This document shows positions 34,591 through 43,117 of a stretch of DNA of 43,537 nt, one piece after another; position 1 is the stretch's first letter; each line of letters starts with the position of its first letter. Origin of the DNA: Lachnospiraceae bacterium (GTDB lineage Bacteria > Bacillota > Clostridia > Lachnospirales > Lachnospiraceae). The notes under the pieces are model-generated. The model was not told where the DNA came from and searched no databases. It was given only the letters and a program-made list of their open reading frames with translations. Made by a program: the position numbers and the translations under genes. The stretch covers positions 1 to 43,537 of the forward strand of contig JAFSGE010000053.1 in NCBI GenBank assembly GCA_017434885.1. The letters run 5' to 3'.

Positions 34591-35601
34591 ATGATGGCGA
34601 AAACAGTGAAAATGCAGGATATAGCGGGGCGGCTCGGTGTTAGTACAATGACCGTATCCAAAGCTCTTTCCGGGAAAAGTGGTGTCAGCGAACAGACCAG
34701 ACAGAAAATTAAACAGTTGGCAGCAGAGATGGGTTATATTGCGCCGGGAACTGATAAAGAAGACGAGAAAAAAAGTTACAATATAGGTGTTTTGCTATCT
34801 GAGTACTATACAGACCAGTCAACAACTTTTTATTGGAAATTATATCAGGAAATTTGTACCAAGGCGGTAGAAAAAAATTGCTTTGCGATGTTGGAAATGC
34901 TTTCTACTTCAGATGAAGCAGAAAGAAAGACACCTAAGTTATTGCAGGAAAGAAAAATAGACGGTTTGATTATTCTCGGCAGAGTGGAAAGCGAATATCT
35001 GCGACTTTTGGAGCAGAAGAGTGACGTGCCGATTTTATATATGGATTTTTATGATACCAGTGTTCATGAAGACAGTGTGGTTTCGAACAGTTTTTACGGT
35101 ACCTATCAGATTACCAATTATCTGTTTGAAAAGGGACATAAAGAAATTGCGTTTGTGGGAAATATGAATTCCAACATGAGTATTATGGACAGATATCTTG
35201 GTTATCAGAAATCTCTTCTTGAACATGGAAAAGAAATTAAAAATGAGTGGATTGTTCTTGACAGGAATCATGAAAGAGACAGTTATGAACAGATTACACT
35301 CCCCAGACAAATGCCTACGGCGTTTGTGTGCAATTGTGACCTTACCGCAAGTAAACTGATTAAATCTTTGAATGAGGCAAACTATAGAGTGCCGGAGGAT
35401 GTTTCGGTGGTGGGGTATGATGATTATATCTATTCCGGATTATGCAACGTGGGAATCACATCCTATGGTGTGGATATGGAGCGTATGGCATGCAAAGGAA
35501 TCAAGCTTCTTTTGCAAAAAATAACAGGAAAAGCTTACAGAAAGGGCCTTCATGTAGTTGAGGGTTATCTGGTAGAGCGGAACAGTGTACAGTCAATATA
35601 A
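34591..35601 (+). CDS. LacI-family transcriptional regulator
   Basis: A 336-residue LacI/GalR-type regulator. An N-terminal helix-turn-helix and hinge (VKMQDIAGRLGVSTMTVSKALSGKSGVSEQ, about residues 5-35) are followed by a periplasmic-binding-protein-like effector domain with DGLIILG, FVGNMNSNMSIMDRYLGY and VPEDVSVVGYDDY. The last gene of the carbohydrate locus, it starts 6 bp after YesL (ATG 34591 or 34594) and ends before a strong terminator. Control of the GH26/transport genes through a site in 16540-16702 is likely by analogy. The inducer is unknown. Confidence 0.92.
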   Translation: MMAKTVKMQDIAGRLGVSTMTVSKALSGKSGVSEQTRQKIKQLAAEMGYIAPGTDKEDEKKSYNIGVLLSEYYTDQSTTFYWKLYQEICTKAVEKNCFAMLEMLSTSDEAERKTPKLLQERKIDGLIILGRVESEYLRLLEQKSDVPILYMDFYDTSVHEDSVVSNSFYGTYQITNYLFEKGHKEIAFVGNMNSNMSIMDRYLGYQKSLLEHGKEIKNEWIVLDRNHERDSYEQITLPRQMPTAFVCNCDLTASKLIKSLNEANYRVPEDVSVVGYDDYIYSGLCNVGITSYGVDMERMACKGIKLLLQKITGKAYRKGLHVVEGYLVERNSVQSI

Positions 35602-35621
35602 GAATAAAATAGGAAAAGATG

Positions 35622-35652
35622 CTGCGTGATACGAAGGTATTGCGCAGTTTTT
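35622..35652 (+). terminator. Rho-independent terminator after the LacI-type gene
   Basis: An 11-bp stem (35622-35632 with 35637-35647, two G-T wobbles) on loop GAAG is followed by TTTTT. It closes the carbohydrate locus and separates it from the phosphofructokinase gene. Confidence 0.88.
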
Positions 35653-35675
35653 GTATTTGACGGGTAAGAGGATAC

Positions 35676-35704
35676 TTGTAGGAAACGACCAAATTATGTA
35701 TAAT
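35676..35704 (+). promoter_or_regulatory. Promoter of the phosphofructokinase gene
   Basis: A consensus -10 TATAAT (35699-35704), preceded by TG, lies 17 bp after a partial -35 TTGTAG (35676-35681). It is about 60 bp upstream of the gene and just after a terminator, so it fits a constitutive sigma-A promoter. Confidence 0.65.
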
Positions 35705-35763
35705 AAAAAGGTATTAGTTCGGCAAAAATAAGTTTACTTATATAAGAAAGGCGGGTATACAAC

Positions 35764-36837
35764 ATGAAAAGAATTGGTATGTTAACAAGCGGCGGAGATT
35801 GTCAGGCATTAAATGCAGCTATGCGAGGTGTTGCAAAATGTCTGTTTAACAGTGGTGAGGAAGTGGAAATGTACGGATTCCTCGATGGTTACAGAGGACT
35901 CATTTACGGTAATTTCCGTATGTTACAGGGGAGCGACTTTTCGGGTATCCTGACCAAAGGCGGAACTATTCTCGGAAGCTCCAGAACGCCTTTTAAGACC
36001 ATTAAAGACCCTGATGAAAACGGTCTTGATAAAGTAGAAGCCATGAAGCAGAATTATTACAAGCTGCGTCTTGACTGTCTGGTAATTCTGGGTGGTAACG
36101 GTACCCATAAGACTGCAAATCTTCTTCGCGAAGAAGGTCTTAATGTAATCACCCTTCCGAAGACCATTGATAATGACCTTTGGGGAACGGATATGACATT
36201 CGGTTTCCAAAGTGCGGTAAATATTGCTACGGATGCAATTGACTGTATCCATACCACAGCATCTTCCCATGGACGTACTTTTATTGTAGAAGTAATGGGA
36301 CATAAAGTCGGCTATCTTACTTTGAATGCCGGTATGGCAGGCGGCGCAGACATTATTTTGATTCCCGAAATTCCTTACGACATTGAGAAGGTAGTGGAGG
36401 CAATTGAAAAGAGAAACAAAAACGGCAGTCGTTTTACCATTCTTGCGGTAGCAGAGGGCGCAATTTCCAAAGAGGATGCCAAGCTGTCCAAGAAAGAATA
36501 TAAAGAAAAAATGAAGAATTACAAATATCCTTCTGTTTCTTATGAACTTGCAGACAAGATTCAGAAGATGACCGGCGGCGAGGTACGTGTGACAGTACCC
36601 GGACATACACAGCGAGGCGGAAGCCCCTGTCCTTATGACAGAGTGTTTGCAAGCCGCCTGGGTGCAGAAGCAGGCAGATTAATTCTTAAGAATGAATACG
36701 GCTTCATGGTAGGTTACAAAAATAGGGAAATCGTGAAGGTTCCCCTTGAACAGGTAGCCGGTAAATTAAAAATGGTTTCACCGGATTCTGACATTGTCAG
36801 AGAAGCAAAGATGCTTGGCATCAGCTTTGGTGATTAA
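35764..36837 (+). CDS. pfkA: 6-phosphofructokinase, mixed ATP/PPi-type signature
   Basis: Phosphorylates fructose 6-phosphate to the 1,6-bisphosphate, the committing step of glycolysis. The 357-residue protein has MLTSGGDCQALNA, GSSRTPF, FIVEVMGH and GGADIILIPE, RFTILAVAEGA and PGHTQRGGSPCPYDR. The nucleotide site reads GGNGT (Asn112, Gly113) and PKTIDND (Lys133). In E. coli numbering that is Gly104, as in ATP enzymes, but Lys124, as in PPi enzymes, and an unusual Asn at 103. The phosphate donor is therefore uncertain. RBS AAGAAAGG is upstream of ATG 35764. Confidence 0.9.
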   Translation: MKRIGMLTSGGDCQALNAAMRGVAKCLFNSGEEVEMYGFLDGYRGLIYGNFRMLQGSDFSGILTKGGTILGSSRTPFKTIKDPDENGLDKVEAMKQNYYKLRLDCLVILGGNGTHKTANLLREEGLNVITLPKTIDNDLWGTDMTFGFQSAVNIATDAIDCIHTTASSHGRTFIVEVMGHKVGYLTLNAGMAGGADIILIPEIPYDIEKVVEAIEKRNKNGSRFTILAVAEGAISKEDAKLSKKEYKEKMKNYKYPSVSYELADKIQKMTGGEVRVTVPGHTQRGGSPCPYDRVFASRLGAEAGRLILKNEYGFMVGYKNREIVKVPLEQVAGKLKMVSPDSDIVREAKMLGISFGD

Positions 36838-36885
36838 TAAGGACAGGCTGCGCTAAGCAGCAGTTCCCGGAAGGATAGATACGAC

Positions 36886-38505
36886 ATGTCATACACGGCA
36901 CTATACAGAAAATTCCGTCCCTCTACATTTGAGGATGTCAAAGGGCAGGAACACATTGTTACAACACTAAAAAATCAAATAAAAGCGGAACGTATCGGAC
37001 ATGCCTACCTTTTTTGCGGAACCAGAGGAACCGGTAAAACTACCATAGCCAAGATTTTTGCCAAATCCGTCAACTGTGAAAATCCCGTTGACGGCAGTCC
37101 CTGCGGTGAATGCTCTGTATGTCGCGCTATTGCGGCGGGAGCCAGCATGAATGTGATTGAAATTGACGCGGCTTCCAATAACGGTGTAGACAATATCCGT
37201 GAAATTGTGGATGAAGTGTCTTATTCTCCGGCAGAAGGGAAATATAAGGTGTATATTATTGACGAGGTTCATATGCTCTCTAAGGGGGCGTTTAACGCCC
37301 TCCTTAAGACCTTGGAAGAACCGCCGTCCTATGTAATATTTATTCTGGCAACAACAGAGGTACATGCGATTCCCATTACCATTCTGTCCAGATGCCAGAG
37401 ATACGATTTTAAGCGAATTACCATTGATACCATTTCGTCAAGAATTAAGGAACTGACTGACATTGAACAGGTAAATATCGAAGATAAGGCCATCCGTTAT
37501 ATTGCAAAAACAGCTGACGGCTCTATGCGTGATGCGCTTAGCCTTCTTGACCAATGCATTGCTTTTCATTTCGGACAGGAGCTTACCTATGACAAAGTTC
37601 TTGATGTGCTGGGAGCGGTGGATACAGAGGTGTTCAGCAGACTGCTTCGCGTGATTTTACAGGGCGATGTGTCCGGTGCTATCGGCATTTTGGAAGAGAT
37701 GGTGGTCCAGGGCCGCGAACTTACCCAATTTGTATCTGATTTTGCATGGTATCTGCGAAATCTGCTTTTGATAAAATCATCAGACGGCATTGAGGATGTC
37801 ATCGATGTTTCTACAGAAAACCTGATGCGCCTGAAAGAGGAAGCAAAGATGGCAGAGAATGATACCATCATGCGTTATATCAGAGTGATATCGGAACTTT
37901 CGGGGCAGATTCGCTATGCAGCCCAAAAGCGTATTTTGATAGAGGTGAATTTGATTAAGCTCTGCAGACCGGCAATGGAGACGGACACCGGGTCTCTTGC
38001 AGACAGAATCAGACAGTTAGAAGAAAAAGTGGAACAGGGAGTGCCCATGAATGTCAGCCCCCAGATGCTTAAGGAACTTCAGGCAGGCGGTAGTGTTAGT
38101 ACGGCAACAGCAGTGACTGCACCAAAAGCACCCTTGCCGAAAGCAATTCCCGAAGATATCAAAAATGTAGTTTCCAGATGGTCCGTGGCATTATCCGAAG
38201 CACCGAACCCAATGAAGACATATTTAAAGACGGCATACCCCAGCCTTAGTAATGACGGGAAACTTTTGGTTGTGGTGCAGGATGGTCTGCCTTCGGATTA
38301 TTTTAAACAGCCGGGACACAGGGAAGACCTGCAAAAGATTCTCTCAGAATATGCGGGAAAAGAACTGGAAATTATCATACAAACCAGTGACGATGGCAGA
38401 AATGCCCAGGATATTTTCCCTGATTTAACCAGACTGGTTTCCGAAACAATCAATATGGAGATAGAGGAAATAGAAGCGGAAGAGGGAATTGAAGACGAGT
38501 TTTAA
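36886..38505 (+). CDS. dnaX: DNA polymerase III subunit gamma/tau
   Basis: DnaX is the clamp-loader ATPase of the replicative polymerase. The 539-residue product shows YRKFRPSTFEDVKGQEH, Walker A GTRGTGKTT, the zinc-binding cysteines around CENPVDGSPCGECSVC, Walker B IIDEVHML (DEVH), sensor 1 ATTEVHAIPITILSRCQRY and TADGSMRDALSLLDQ. The tau-like C-terminal part begins near residue 370 and ends in an acidic tail, EIEAEEGIEDEF. I see no clear slippery heptamer for making a short gamma form. Gene order dnaX-ybaB-recR is the standard one in Bacillota. Confidence 0.96.
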   Translation: MSYTALYRKFRPSTFEDVKGQEHIVTTLKNQIKAERIGHAYLFCGTRGTGKTTIAKIFAKSVNCENPVDGSPCGECSVCRAIAAGASMNVIEIDAASNNGVDNIREIVDEVSYSPAEGKYKVYIIDEVHMLSKGAFNALLKTLEEPPSYVIFILATTEVHAIPITILSRCQRYDFKRITIDTISSRIKELTDIEQVNIEDKAIRYIAKTADGSMRDALSLLDQCIAFHFGQELTYDKVLDVLGAVDTEVFSRLLRVILQGDVSGAIGILEEMVVQGRELTQFVSDFAWYLRNLLLIKSSDGIEDVIDVSTENLMRLKEEAKMAENDTIMRYIRVISELSGQIRYAAQKRILIEVNLIKLCRPAMETDTGSLADRIRQLEEKVEQGVPMNVSPQMLKELQAGGSVSTATAVTAPKAPLPKAIPEDIKNVVSRWSVALSEAPNPMKTYLKTAYPSLSNDGKLLVVVQDGLPSDYFKQPGHREDLQKILSEYAGKELEIIIQTSDDGRNAQDIFPDLTRLVSETINMEIEEIEAEEGIEDEF

Positions 38506-38523
38506 AAAGACTGCACTTTTTAC

Positions 38524-38553
38524 TTGAAATGAGGATAGCAGTAATAGTAAAAT
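38524..38553 (+). promoter_or_regulatory. Internal promoter for ybaB-recR
   Basis: -35 TTGAAA (38524-38529) and -10 TAAAAT (38548-38553) are 18 bp apart, about 40 bp before the ybaB start. Each differs from consensus at one base. It would allow ybaB-recR transcription without dnaX. Confidence 0.5.
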
Positions 38554-38592
38554 AAACTGATATGTAATATAAAAAAGGAAGGAATTAGGACA

Positions 38593-38943
38593 ATGGCAAA
38601 ACGTGGAGGATTTCCCGGCGGTATGCCCGGTAATATGAACAATCTGATGAAACAGGCGCAGAGAATGCAGCGTCAGATGGAAGAAAACCAGAAAGAGCTT
38701 GAGACAAAAGAGTTTACTGCAAAGGCAGGTGGCGGAGCGGTTGAAGTGACCGTAACCGGAAAGAAGGAAGTGACCAAGGTAAAACTTTCTGAGGAAGCAG
38801 TAGATCCTGACGATATTGAAACATTGGAAGATCTTGTAATGGCAGCAACCAATGAAGCGCTCCGTATGGCAGATGCAGCAAATGCGGAAGCGATGAATAA
38901 GATGACAGGCGGTCTTTCCATGGGAGGAGGATTTCCCTTCTAA
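38593..38943 (+). CDS. ybaB: YbaB/EbfC nucleoid-associated protein
   Basis: A small DNA-binding protein of the YbaB/EbfC family that coats the nucleoid. The product is 116 residues. The family core is visible: NMNNLMKQAQRMQRQMEENQKEL, GGGAVEVTVTGKKEVTKVKL, DPDDIETLEDLVMAATNEAL, and a Met/Gly-rich tail GGLSMGGGFPF. RBS GGAAGGA precedes ATG 38593. The stop overlaps the recR start by one base (TAATG), so the two are translationally coupled, as is usual in this operon. Confidence 0.95.
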   Translation: MAKRGGFPGGMPGNMNNLMKQAQRMQRQMEENQKELETKEFTAKAGGGAVEVTVTGKKEVTKVKLSEEAVDPDDIETLEDLVMAATNEALRMADAANAEAMNKMTGGLSMGGGFPF

Positions 38944-39539
38944 TGGACTTGTACAGCGGACACATTAACAAGTTAATAGATGAACTTGCGCACCTTCCCG
39001 GAATCGGTGCAAAGTCGGCGCAAAGGCTGGCATTTCATTTGATTAATATGCCGAAAGAAAAAGTAAACCGACTTGCAAAAACCATTATGGATGCAAAAGA
39101 AAATGTCCGCTATTGCAGTGAGTGCTATACATTGACGGACAAAGAGACATGTCCTATATGTGCCAATGAGAAGCGGGACCACCGCACCATTATGGTGGTG
39201 GAGAATTCCAGAGATTTGGCAGCCTATGAAAAGACAGGCAAGTATGAAGGTATTTATCATGTACTTCACGGTGCGATATCTCCGATGCTTGGAATCGGTC
39301 CCGGGGACATCAAACTAAAAGAGTTGATTAAGCGTCTGGAAGGCGATGTGGATGAGGTAATTATAGCCACCAATTCCAGTCTGGAAGGCGAAACCACAGC
39401 GATGTATATCGGCAAGCTGATAAAACCAACGGGAATCAGAGTTACTCGAATTGCAAGCGGTGTGCCGGTTGGCGGTGATTTGGAATACATTGACGAAGTA
39501 ACTTTACTCCGGGCTTTAGAAGGAAGAACGGAGCTTTAA
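38943..39539 (+). CDS. recR: Recombination mediator protein RecR
   Basis: RecR works with RecO/RecF to load RecA on gapped DNA. The 198-residue protein has the helix-hairpin-helix LPGIGAKSAQRLAFH, a four-Cys zinc finger (CSECYTLTDKETCPIC), the Toprim domain starting RDHRTIMVVENSRDLAAYE with conserved acidic residues, IATNSSLEGETTAMYI and the final ASGVPVGGDLEYIDEVTL. The length is normal for the family. It starts on the last base of ybaB. Confidence 0.97.
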   Translation: MDLYSGHINKLIDELAHLPGIGAKSAQRLAFHLINMPKEKVNRLAKTIMDAKENVRYCSECYTLTDKETCPICANEKRDHRTIMVVENSRDLAAYEKTGKYEGIYHVLHGAISPMLGIGPGDIKLKELIKRLEGDVDEVIIATNSSLEGETTAMYIGKLIKPTGIRVTRIASGVPVGGDLEYIDEVTLLRALEGRTEL

Positions 39540-39578
39540 GGGGAAGCATTACAAAAACAATAATGAGAGGGCTTTGAC

Positions 39579-40625
39579 ATGGCGGTAACAAAGGAATTTT
39601 TTGGAACAACCAAAGACGGAAAAGAAATCAGCAGATATTTTATTGCAAACAGCAAAGGAATGAAGGCAGGGGTTATTAACTATGGAGCGATTCTTGTAAA
39701 TCTGTATGTGTCTGATGCAAAAGGTGATTTTGCAGACGTAGTACTCGGATATGATACCTTAGAGCCTTATTTTGCCAACGGAAGTTTTTTTGGAGCAACA
39801 GTAGGACCTAATGCAAACAGAATTGCAGATGCTTCTTTTACCATTAACGGTGAAAAGTATCAGCTTGATGTAAACGACGGAAAGAACAATCTGCACAGCC
39901 ACATGGAATTGGGATATCACAAGCGTGTATGGGATGTGGAAACAACAGAAGACAGCGTGATTTTCAGTTTGGAAGATGAAGACGGATGTATGGGATTTCC
40001 CGGTAACAAGAAAATCAGTGTAACCTATACATTGACAGAAGAAAACGAATTGAAGATTCATTATCAGGGAAGCAGTGATAAAGATACCATTCTCAATATG
40101 ACCAACCATACATACTTTAATTTAGCAGGTCATAATGCAGGGAATATTCATGAACATAAGCTGCAGATTCTTGCATCTGCCTATACACCTGTAGTGGCCG
40201 GTGCAATTCCTACCGGTGAACTTGCACCTGTAGAGGGAACTGTTTTTGATTTCCGAAAGCCTAAGAAAGTCGGAGAAGATATTGCGGCAGAGGAAGAACA
40301 ACTTACACTTGTGAGCGGATATGACCATAACTGGGTGCTGGACGGAGAAGAAGGTACTTTGAGAGAAATCGCTACTGTTTCGGAGGAAAACAGCAAGCGT
40401 GTGATGAAAGTGTTCACTGATTTGCCCGGTGTACAGTTTTATGCCGGCAACTGCATTGCACCCGAAGCAGGAAAAGAAGGCGCTATGTATGGAGCAAGAA
40501 GCGGGCTTTGTCTCGAAACACAGTATTACCCCAATACAGCAAATATGCCTGAATTTCCCGGTGCGGTATTCGGACCGGGCAGAGCTTACGATACGGTAAC
40601 CGTATATCAGTTTATGACAGAATAA
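39579..40625 (+). CDS. galM: Aldose 1-epimerase (mutarotase)
   Basis: Interconverts alpha- and beta-anomers of hexoses. The 348-residue protein has the conserved blocks NYGAILVNLYV, GATVGPNANRIA, NLHSHMELGYHKRVW, MTNHTYFNLAGH with the catalytic His, GYDHNWVLDG and SGLCLETQYYPNTAN carrying the catalytic Glu. There is no signal peptide, so it acts in the cytoplasm, probably on sugars released from imported oligosaccharides. It starts 39 bp after recR with RBS GAGAGGG. A link to the carbohydrate locus 4 kb upstream is only suggestive because housekeeping genes lie between. Confidence 0.94.
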   Translation: MAVTKEFFGTTKDGKEISRYFIANSKGMKAGVINYGAILVNLYVSDAKGDFADVVLGYDTLEPYFANGSFFGATVGPNANRIADASFTINGEKYQLDVNDGKNNLHSHMELGYHKRVWDVETTEDSVIFSLEDEDGCMGFPGNKKISVTYTLTEENELKIHYQGSSDKDTILNMTNHTYFNLAGHNAGNIHEHKLQILASAYTPVVAGAIPTGELAPVEGTVFDFRKPKKVGEDIAAEEEQLTLVSGYDHNWVLDGEEGTLREIATVSEENSKRVMKVFTDLPGVQFYAGNCIAPEAGKEGAMYGARSGLCLETQYYPNTANMPEFPGAVFGPGRAYDTVTVYQFMTE

Positions 40626-40699
40626 GACGGTTTTGCGGCGGCTTGATACGGAAAGTCGTCGATGAGTCAAAAAAACACAGATAAATTATGACATAAAAA

Positions 40700-40742
40700 G
40701 CGCCCTTCTTTTGCTATACTGTACAAAACGCAAGGAGGGCGC
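40700..40742 (+). promoter_or_regulatory. Inverted repeat enclosing a promoter and capturing the RBS of the next gene
   Basis: The arms 40700-40710 and 40732-40742 pair over 11 bp with one G-T wobble, and the right arm contains the Shine-Dalgarno AAGGAGG. Inside the 21-base loop is an extended -10, TGCTATACT (40712-40720). A transcript reading through from galM would fold and hide the RBS, while one starting inside the loop would not. Confidence 0.55.
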
Positions 40743-40748
40743 AGATTA

Positions 40749-41360
40749 TTGCAGGAAAAAAGGATGCAGTTACCGGCGTTGGTAAGACAAGTCGGCAAGG
40801 TTGCAGGAGAAAACAGGGTTTACATAGAAGACTATGCATACGGGTATCTTTGCGAACTTAAGAATAAGTGCAATGTGTTACCTGTAAGAGCGGCTCTTTA
40901 CGGAAACTCATTCAAAAAAGATAATATCCGCTATTATTTTGTTTACGGCGCATGCTGCGTGACAGGTGAGGGCGAGGGTAAAAGTTTGGCAGAACACTGT
41001 GACAAGCAGTTTTTTGGTGATTATGAGTTGATAGGATATGTAAATTTATACCGAAAAGGTGAAATGCCGGGAGAAAAACAGGGATGTTATATCTTTTATG
41101 AGAATAACGAAGCAATGCAGAATTATTTGTTATCGTGTAAAGCCGAACAAAGCGAATGTGTGCGGAAACCGTTACAAGCAATGGACGGACAGGAGAAATA
41201 CTGTGAAGAATGTATCGGTTATCTGAAAGAAGCATCAAGGAAAATATTATTGGGAATGTTAGTAGTGATAGCGGCAGTGGCAGTTGCAACGATTAATCAT
41301 TACGACAGAATATATGAATTTGCTGCTATGGCAATAAAAGCAGCGCAGGAAATTCGATAA
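40749..41360 (+). CDS. Tail-anchored protein of unknown function
   Basis: I do not recognise this 203-residue protein. It starts at TTG 40749, which has a strong AAGGAGGG RBS. An ATG 15 bases later is badly placed. The first 160 residues look soluble and alpha/beta, with six Cys spread along the protein and motifs ALYGNSFKKDNIRYYFVYGACC and YELIGYVNLYRKGEMPG. One membrane segment, ILLGMLVVIAAVAVATIN, lies at about residues 165-182, followed by a short tail, so the main part is probably cytoplasmic. It is followed 38 bp later by a second single-pass protein. Confidence 0.7.
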   Translation: MQEKRMQLPALVRQVGKVAGENRVYIEDYAYGYLCELKNKCNVLPVRAALYGNSFKKDNIRYYFVYGACCVTGEGEGKSLAEHCDKQFFGDYELIGYVNLYRKGEMPGEKQGCYIFYENNEAMQNYLLSCKAEQSECVRKPLQAMDGQEKYCEECIGYLKEASRKILLGMLVVIAAVAVATINHYDRIYEFAAMAIKAAQEIR

Positions 41361-41398
41361 TAAAGAAAGCGGCATACGAAGGATGTGGAGAAAAACAG

Positions 41399-42610
41399 AT
41401 GTCTAATGTTCGTGACTACCTGAAAGAAAGAGAAAAAAGAGTAGGAAATACACCTGCTTATAATTATAAAGAAAAAATAAGGACACACAGGTTGAGTATT
41501 TTTTACAGGGGAGCGCTTGTGATTGTTCTTCTTTGCGTAATTGTGGCTTTTTTGATTATGCAATGGGAGAACAAAGTGTTTGTAGAGAGTGTGAATGTAG
41601 GTTCAACTCCGGTTACGATTGTGCAGAGTGCAAAGGTAAGAGAACTTGGCGGAAATATACTTCTGTACAGTAAGGATGGTGCCAGCTGCATTGATGGTAA
41701 GGGAACTGCGCTTTGGAATCAGACTTTTGAGATGCAAAGCCCCATAGTTTCAATTTGTGAAAACGTGGCAGCTATTGCAGACTATAACGGGAGAATTATT
41801 TATACTGTAAATAATACAAGCCAGCTCGGAACGATTAAGACCAATCTTCCTATTAGGGAAATCTGTGTATCAAAGAGTGGTGTGGTGGCTGCTGTTTTGG
41901 ATGATTCCGATATTACCAGAATTTTACTGTATGACGGAAATGCAGATACGGAAGCATCAATTGTGGAAATAAAGGCATCTATGGATAAGAGTGGTTATCC
42001 AATGAGTCTGTCGCTGTCTCCGAACGGGAAATTGCTTGCTATTTCCTATTTCTATGTAGATAGTGGTGATATGAAGTCCACCATAGCTTTCTTTAATTTT
42101 GGTGAAGTGGGAAAGAATGAAAGTGATAACTATGTCAGCGGATATGATTATTTAAATACAGTGGTGCCGTATGTTCAATTTATGAATGACAGCGCAGCGT
42201 TTGCAGTGTCTGATGACAGGATTGCATTTTTCCAAGGGGCAGAAAAGCCGTCTAATGTTGCTACCGCTTTATTGGAAGATGAGGTACAGAGCGTTTATTA
42301 TAATGAAGAATATGTGGGATTGGTATTCCGAAATCAGACAGGTGAATCCGTATACCGGCTGGACGTTTATAATTCTGCAGGAAGTAAAGTACACTCGCAA
42401 TTCTTTGACATAGAATATACAGATATTGTTTTTAACAAAGAACAGATTATTATATATGATGACATGGATTGTCAGATTTCCAGTATTAAGGGCGTGGACA
42501 AGTTTAGCGGTGAATTTGAAAAGCCGGTTTCCCTACTGATACCTACAAGTTCTACTTATAAGTATACAGTAGTGACAAGCAGTTCCATTGATTCTATGGA
42601 ACTGCGCTAA
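41399..42610 (+). CDS. Single-pass membrane protein with propeller-like outside domain, DUF5711-like
   Basis: A 403-residue protein with a basic N-terminus (DYLKEREKRVGNTPAYNYKEK), one membrane segment at about residues 38-58 (GALVIVLLCVIVAFLIMQW), and an outside domain of repeated beta-strand units such as LLYSKDGASCIDGKGTALWN, AAIADYNGRIIYTV, LSLSPNGKLLAISYFYVDS and FAVSDDRIAFFQG. These look like PQQ/WD-type propeller blades. I recall the type as DUF5711 of Lachnospiraceae. No function is established. It lies between another membrane protein and a CvpA-like gene and likely shares their transcript. Confidence 0.72.
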   Translation: MSNVRDYLKEREKRVGNTPAYNYKEKIRTHRLSIFYRGALVIVLLCVIVAFLIMQWENKVFVESVNVGSTPVTIVQSAKVRELGGNILLYSKDGASCIDGKGTALWNQTFEMQSPIVSICENVAAIADYNGRIIYTVNNTSQLGTIKTNLPIREICVSKSGVVAAVLDDSDITRILLYDGNADTEASIVEIKASMDKSGYPMSLSLSPNGKLLAISYFYVDSGDMKSTIAFFNFGEVGKNESDNYVSGYDYLNTVVPYVQFMNDSAAFAVSDDRIAFFQGAEKPSNVATALLEDEVQSVYYNEEYVGLVFRNQTGESVYRLDVYNSAGSKVHSQFFDIEYTDIVFNKEQIIIYDDMDCQISSIKGVDKFSGEFEKPVSLLIPTSSTYKYTVVTSSSIDSMELR

Positions 42611-42650
42611 AAAAGTGACAATCCGTAAACGAACATAGGAGTAATGTTTG

Positions 42651-43037
42651 ATGTATTACGTGGCATTGGCAGTAATCGTTTTGATTTTTGTATGGAGAAT
42701 GGTAGCCGGTTTTAAGAAGGGGATGGTGCAGGAACTGATTTCTCTTGTGGCTATGGCAGTGGCAGGCGTGTGTGTGGTGCTGATTCTCGGTGCAGTGGGA
42801 AGCTATATGGACAAAGAAATTGGGAATTTGGTACAAATGATAGCAGTACTCGTTGTGGTATGCCTGGTGTACCGTCTTGTAAATGTATTGTTTACTTCCC
42901 TGCAACTGATTGCAAAGCTTCCGATTGTAAAAAGCGTTGATAAACTGTTGGGGGCTGCGGTAGGATTTGCAGAGGCGGCGGTGATAGTAACGGTGCTGAT
43001 ACATTTGCTGAAAAACTGGGGATTATCCATTCTCTAA
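42651..43037 (+). CDS. CvpA-family membrane protein
   Basis: A 128-residue membrane protein of the CvpA (colicin V production protein) family, with four hydrophobic stretches. The family signature GFKKGMVQELISLVAMAVAG follows the first segment, and PIVKSVDKLLGAAVGFAEA precedes the last. CvpA proteins have been linked to envelope integrity and purine-pathway operons. The exact role is unclear. ATG 42651 has RBS TAGGAG at 42636-42641. The in-frame TTG at 42648 and an out-of-frame ATG at 42644 are less likely. The protein is shorter than E. coli CvpA (~160). Confidence 0.8.
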   Translation: MYYVALAVIVLIFVWRMVAGFKKGMVQELISLVAMAVAGVCVVLILGAVGSYMDKEIGNLVQMIAVLVVVCLVYRLVNVLFTSLQLIAKLPIVKSVDKLLGAAVGFAEAAVIVTVLIHLLKNWGLSIL

Positions 43038-43087
43038 ATTAGTTCTATCGGTTGTGAAAAATTGCTCTAAAAAATGCAAAATATGCA

Positions 43088-43117
43088 TTGACAATAAATT
43101 TATTTTGGTGCTATAAT
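43088..43117 (+). promoter_or_regulatory. rRNA operon promoter P1
   Basis: A consensus -35 TTGACA (43088-43093) and -10 TATAAT (43112-43117) with an 18-bp spacer lie about 390 bp upstream of the 16S gene. Confidence 0.85.

Noticed and set aside
36838-36885. Possible small SRP RNA upstream of dnaX
   Set aside because: CCCGGAAGGA resembles part of the SRP RNA tip, but the space is 48 bp, only a 5-bp hairpin (36847-36861) is present and no terminator follows. The AAGGA serves as RBS.
36886-38505. Programmed frameshift in dnaX to give a short gamma form
   Set aside because: No A-rich slippery heptamer with a following stem could be seen at a suitable place. The A runs present are interrupted.
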